A DNA stretch of 64,000 nucleotides from the NCBI RefSeq assembly GCF_000719705.1, contig NZ_JOHO01000022.1:1-64000 (forward strand), in the 5' to 3' direction. The DNA comes from Streptomyces sp. NRRL S-350. GTDB taxonomy: Bacteria; Actinomycetota; Actinomycetes; Streptomycetales; Streptomycetaceae. Positions 60,872 to 64,000 of the stretch are shown here, in pieces (position 1 is the stretch's first letter; each line of letters opens with the position of its first letter). The notes below the pieces were generated by a model that worked only from the letters and a program-made list of their open reading frames with translations, did no database searches and was not told where the DNA came from. A program made the translations under genes and the position numbers.

Positions 60872-62305
60872 TCAGTCGCCCTCTTCCCCGGGCTTCGGGT
60901 CGGTCTTCCGCTCGGCCTTCTTCTCGGCCTTCTTCTCGGCCGCCTTCTCGCTCCGCCGCTCCCCGCGCAGCCGCCCGCGGGTCCACTCCACGACGTCCGC
61001 GTACCGGGCCTCGCCGCCGCGCCGCGTCGGCTGGTAGTACTCCCTGCCGTGCACCGTGTCCGGCGCGTACTGCTGGGCGGCGATGCCCTCCGGCAGGTCG
61101 TGCGGGTACTGGTAGCCCTTGCCGTGGCCGAGCTTGCCCGCACCGCCGTAGTGCGCGTCCCGCAGGTGCGCCGGCACCGCTCCCGCCAGGCCCTGCCGGA
61201 CGTCCGCCAGCGCCGCGTCGATCGCCAGGTAGGCGGCGTTCGACTTGGGCGCCAGGGCGAGCGCGATCGCAGCCTGGGAGAGGATGATCCGCGCCTCGGG
61301 GAACCCGATCAGCGCCACCGCCTGCGCCGCCGCGACGGCCGTCTGCAGCGCCGTCGGGTCCGCCAGGCCGACGTCCTCGCTGGCCGAGATCATCAGTCGG
61401 CGGGCGATGAACCGCGGGTCCTCCCCCGCCTCGATCATCCGGGCCAGGTAGTGCAGGGTGGCGTCCACGTCGCTGCCGCGGATCGACTTGATCAGCGCGC
61501 TCGCCACGTCGTAGTGCTGGTCGCCGTCCTTGTCGTAGCGCACCGCCGCCTGGTTGACGGCCGTCTCGGTGGTGGCCAGCGTGATGCTCGCCTCGCCCTT
61601 CTCCAGCGCCGCCCCGGCCGCCGCCTCCAGGGTGGTGAGCGCGCGCCGGGCGTCGCCGCCGGCCAGCCGCACCAGGTGGTCCTCGGCCTCCTCGGTCAGC
61701 TCCAGCGCGCCCTCCAGGCCGCGCTCGTCGGCCACCGCCCGGCGCAGCAGCGCGCGGATGTCCTCGTCGGTCAGCGATTCCAGGGTGAGCAGCAGGGAGC
61801 GGGACAGCAGCGGGGAGATCACCGAGAAGTACGGGTTCTCGGTGGTCGCCGCGATCAGGGTGACCCAGCGGTTCTCCACGGCCGGCAGCAGCGAGTCCTG
61901 CTGGGCCTTGGAGAAGCGGTGGATCTCGTCCAGGAAGAGCACCGTCTCCCGGCCGGACATGCCGACCGCCCGGCGGGCACCGTCGATCACCGCCCGGACC
62001 TCCTTGACCCCGGCGGTGATCGCGGACAGCTCGACGAACCGCCCCTCGACGGCCTGGCTGATCACGTGCGCCAGCGTGGTCTTGCCGGTGCCGGGCGGCC
62101 CCCAGAGGATCACCGAGCTGGTGGCCGCCGGCCCGCGCGAGCCCGCGACCAGCCGCCGCAACGGCGAGCCGGGCTTGAGCAGCTGCCGCTGCCCGGCCAC
62201 CTCGTCCAGGGTGCGCGGGCGCATCCTTACGGCCAGGGGCGCCCGGCCGGGCTCCTTGGCCTGGCGTTCCTCGGCGGCGGCGGTGAAGAGGTCCGGTTCG
62301 TCCAC
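60872..62305 (-). CDS. rarA: Replication-associated recombination protein RarA (MgsA-type AAA ATPase)
   Basis: 477 residues. Clamp-loader-like AAA domain: Walker [16 protein letters not shown], Walker [23 protein letters not shown] (given in part), sensor [18 protein letters not shown], then the RarA-specific tetramerisation domain with [36 protein letters not shown] (in part). The C-terminal ~25 residues are a Lys/Glu-rich tail. It acts at stalled forks. The rpsD promoter overlaps its 3' end. Confidence 0.95.
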   Translation of the reverse strand: MDEPDLFTAAAEERQAKEPGRAPLAVRMRPRTLDEVAGQRQLLKPGSPLRRLVAGSRGPAATSSVILWGPPGTGKTTLAHVISQAVEGRFVELSAITAGVKEVRAVIDGARRAVGMSGRETVLFLDEIHRFSKAQQDSLLPAVENRWVTLIAATTENPYFSVISPLLSRSLLLTLESLTDEDIRALLRRAVADERGLEGALELTEEAEDHLVRLAGGDARRALTTLEAAAGAALEKGEASITLATTETAVNQAAVRYDKDGDQHYDVASALIKSIRGSDVDATLHYLARMIEAGEDPRFIARRLMISASEDVGLADPTALQTAVAAAQAVALIGFPEARIILSQAAIALALAPKSNAAYLAIDAALADVRQGLAGAVPAHLRDAHYGGAGKLGHGKGYQYPHDLPEGIAAQQYAPDTVHGREYYQPTRRGGEARYADVVEWTRGRLRGERRSEKAAEKKAEKKAERKTDPKPGEEGD

Positions 62306-62351
62306 ACCGGAAGCCTATGCGAGGCCGCCGACACCCTCGGGTCGGAAGGTG

Positions 62352-62981
62352 TCAGCCCTGCGGCGGCTGGTCCAGCAGCACGACGTCGAACTCCTCGACC
62401 GACCAGACGGTCGACCCGGCCGCGGCGACCGCCTCGGCCCGGGCGTCGGCCATCGGACCTCGCGAGTCCACGAAGCTCGCCCGGTCGGCGAAGACCGCGC
62501 CCACCGAGAGGCGCCCGCTCGCCGGGTCGACCAGCATCGCGCCGGTGACGAAGCCGTCCAGCTTCTCCAGGGTGGGCAGCGCGCCGTCCCGGAAGGCCGC
62601 GACCAGCTTGTCCAGTCCGGCCGGGTCGATCCAGCCCCGGACCAGCCGGAACCCCGCGCCGGGCCGGTCCGCACGGGCCCGGTGCCCACCGGGCCGGGCC
62701 ACCACCGCGGCCTCCCAGACGTCGGTGGCCACCGTGCCCCCGAGCGGTGCCAGCAGCCCGGCCCGCCGGTCGCCCAGGTACTGGTCGCTGTCCTGCTCGG
62801 CCTGCCGGGACTCCCACCACGAGCCCATCGTGATCTTGCCGAGCTCCCGGTCGGCGAAGAGTCCGAAGCCGCGGTAGCCGGGCCGCCCGGTGAGCAGTGC
62901 GAGGGCTTCGGTGCGGAGCCCGTCGAGGGTCTGCTCGACCCGGCCGGGGTGACCGGTGGCGTAGACGGTGCGAACGAACAT
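62352..62981 (-). CDS. Hypothetical dimeric alpha/beta-barrel (ABM-like) protein
   Basis: 209 residues from an ATG with GAGGAGG upstream. The first half (MFVRTVYATGHPGRVEQTLDGL, GYRGFGLFADRELGKITMGSWWES) and the second (GFVTGAMLVDPASGRLSVGAVFADRASF) each look like an antibiotic-biosynthesis-monooxygenase-type ferredoxin fold, i.e. a tandem domain protein. No cofactor motif; function unknown. It is 46 bp upstream of rarA on the same strand. Confidence 0.7.
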   Translation of the reverse strand: MFVRTVYATGHPGRVEQTLDGLRTEALALLTGRPGYRGFGLFADRELGKITMGSWWESRQAEQDSDQYLGDRRAGLLAPLGGTVATDVWEAAVVARPGGHRARADRPGAGFRLVRGWIDPAGLDKLVAAFRDGALPTLEKLDGFVTGAMLVDPASGRLSVGAVFADRASFVDSRGPMADARAEAVAAAGSTVWSVEEFDVVLLDQPPQG

Positions 62982-63057
62982 GAGCGCGCCTCCTCAGGAC
63001 GCCCGGACGCCACGCGGGGCCGTCGTCGGATGCGGCGCCCGGAGAAACCCCGTCCCC

Positions 63058-63876
63058 TCAGTCCAGTGTGGCAGCGTGGTGCGGAACGTACTTCTGCAGG
63101 TCCCGCGGGGGCCGCTGGTAGCCGCGCGAGTCCGGGCGGGGCGGCAGCACGACCTGCGGCGCCTCGATCTCCCGGTAGGGCACGGTGGAGAGCAGGTGGG
63201 CGATCATGTCGATCCGGGCCCGGCGCTTGTCGTCGCTCTCCACCACGAACCAGGGCGAGTCCGGCCTGTCGGTGTGGATGAACATCTCGTCCTTGGCCCG
63301 CGAGTAGTCCTCCCAGCGGGTGATCGACTCGACGTCCATCGGGGAGAGCTTCCAGCGCTTCATCGGGTCCTTCAGCCGCTCACGGAAGCGCCGTTCCTGT
63401 TCGGTGTCGCTCACCGAGAACCAGTACTTGCGCAGCAGGATGCCCGCCTCGATCAGCATTCGCTCGAAGGTCGGGCACTGGTGCAGGAACTGCCAGTACT
63501 CCTCGTCGGTGCAGAAGCCCATCACCCGCTCGACCCCGGCCCGGTTGTACCAGCTGCGGTCGAACAGCACGATCTCCCCGGCCGCCGGCAGGTGCTCGAC
63601 GTACCGCTGGAAGTACCACTGGGTCCTCTGCCGCTCGGTCGGCGTGGGCAGCGCCGCGACCCGGGCGATGCGGGGGTTCAGGTACTCCGTCACCCGCTTG
63701 ATCGCGCCGCCCTTGCCCGCGGCGTCACGCCCTTCGAAGACCACCACGAGTCGGGCGCCCTCGACCCGCACCCACTCCTGGAGCTTCACCAGCTCCTCCT
63801 GCAGCCGCAGCAGCTCCCGCTCGTACGGCTTCCTCGCCAGTCGCCCCGGCTTCGCGGTCCGCTGCTCCTCGGCCAC
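63058..63876 (-). CDS. ppk2: Polyphosphate kinase 2
   Basis: 272 residues, one-domain PPK2. Walker A-like FEGRDAAGKGGAIKR, Walker B LFDRSWYNRAGVERVMGF, and the lid RYWFSVSDTEQERRF-type segment (here KYWFSV) are all intact. It uses polyphosphate to phosphorylate a nucleoside mono- or diphosphate; class assignment (I, II or III) cannot be made safely by eye. The start is a GTG near 63876; no clear ribosome binding site. Confidence 0.93.
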   Translation of the reverse strand: MAEEQRTAKPGRLARKPYERELLRLQEELVKLQEWVRVEGARLVVVFEGRDAAGKGGAIKRVTEYLNPRIARVAALPTPTERQRTQWYFQRYVEHLPAAGEIVLFDRSWYNRAGVERVMGFCTDEEYWQFLHQCPTFERMLIEAGILLRKYWFSVSDTEQERRFRERLKDPMKRWKLSPMDVESITRWEDYSRAKDEMFIHTDRPDSPWFVVESDDKRRARIDMIAHLLSTVPYREIEAPQVVLPPRPDSRGYQRPPRDLQKYVPHHAATLD

Positions 63877-64000
63877 CCTCTGGTCCTCCGTCCGGCTGAC
63901 GCTGATGCCTACTCACCGTAGGCGCAGCACGGCGGGTCCGCAGATCGGACCGGAGCGGTCGCAGGACGCGGAGGAGCACAGGACGCGGAGGGGGCGGGGA

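Overview
The window is high-GC actinobacterial chromosome, almost certainly from a Streptomyces/Kitasatospora-type organism (Streptomycetaceae). The grounds are codon use with near-total G/C at third positions, many GTG and TTG starts, a complete BldD with its c-di-GMP binding motif, the actinobacterial integration host factor, helicase-dead PriA, and a pyr/aro gene order typical of streptomycetes as I remember it. I saw no rRNA, tRNA, CRISPR array, insertion sequence or prophage. Most of the DNA is housekeeping core, with two accessory stretches (about 1-11000 and 37300-45000).

Layout. 1-11000 is accessory: a decayed S33-type secreted peptidase remnant, an alpha/beta hydrolase, a membrane-anchored PQQ-like propeller protein, an SH3b protein with a second hydrolase, a LysR/SDR/SnoaL-like group, a DUF6204-type protein, an autoregulated-looking MarR gene and a TusA-like protein. 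11028-21457 holds, on the minus strand, priA, def, fmt and rsmB, then metK, coaBC, rpoZ, gmk and ihf; a plus-strand HTH protein with an odd five-residue repeat lies between def and priA. 21867-31987 is one pyrimidine operon, pyrR-pyrB-pyrC-(PH-like membrane protein)-carA-carB-pyrD-pyrF. Its leader carries a recognisable PyrR-binding RNA loop, and a strong hairpin sits between carB and pyrD. bldD is divergent from pyrR, with a BldD box at its own -10.

34027-37257 carries a thioesterase, nusB, efp and an M24 'aminopeptidase P' that lacks two metal ligands. 37324-44915 is an accessory block between that gene and the aro genes: a Ni/Co permease with a divergent ArsR-type metalloregulator, an orphan GT-B-like protein, a STAND/NB-ARC protein with an N-terminal RHIM-like amyloid signalling motif, an Nei-type DNA glycosylase and a P-loop kinase-like protein. 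45006-49258 is the shikimate set aroE-aroC-aroK-aroB-aroQ. 49293-56879 holds two tandem mltG paralogues (one with a huge Gln-rich cytosolic tail), ruvX, alaS and two small membrane-associated genes. 57102-63876 holds a second STAND ATPase, a TPR protein, rpsD with a structured leader, rarA, a dimeric-barrel protein and ppk2.

The genes work as growth-linked modules: UMP synthesis with feedback by PyrR, chorismate synthesis, translation start and maturation (fmt, def, efp, alaS, rpsD), cell-wall glycan termination (mltG) and DNA repair/restart (priA, ruvX, rarA, nei). The most novel-looking item is the NLR-like STAND protein with the amyloid motif at 40978-42990. The best-supported regulatory observations are the PyrR loop, the BldD box, the metalloregulator palindrome filling a promoter spacer, and the MarR inverted repeat that contains its own ribosome binding site.
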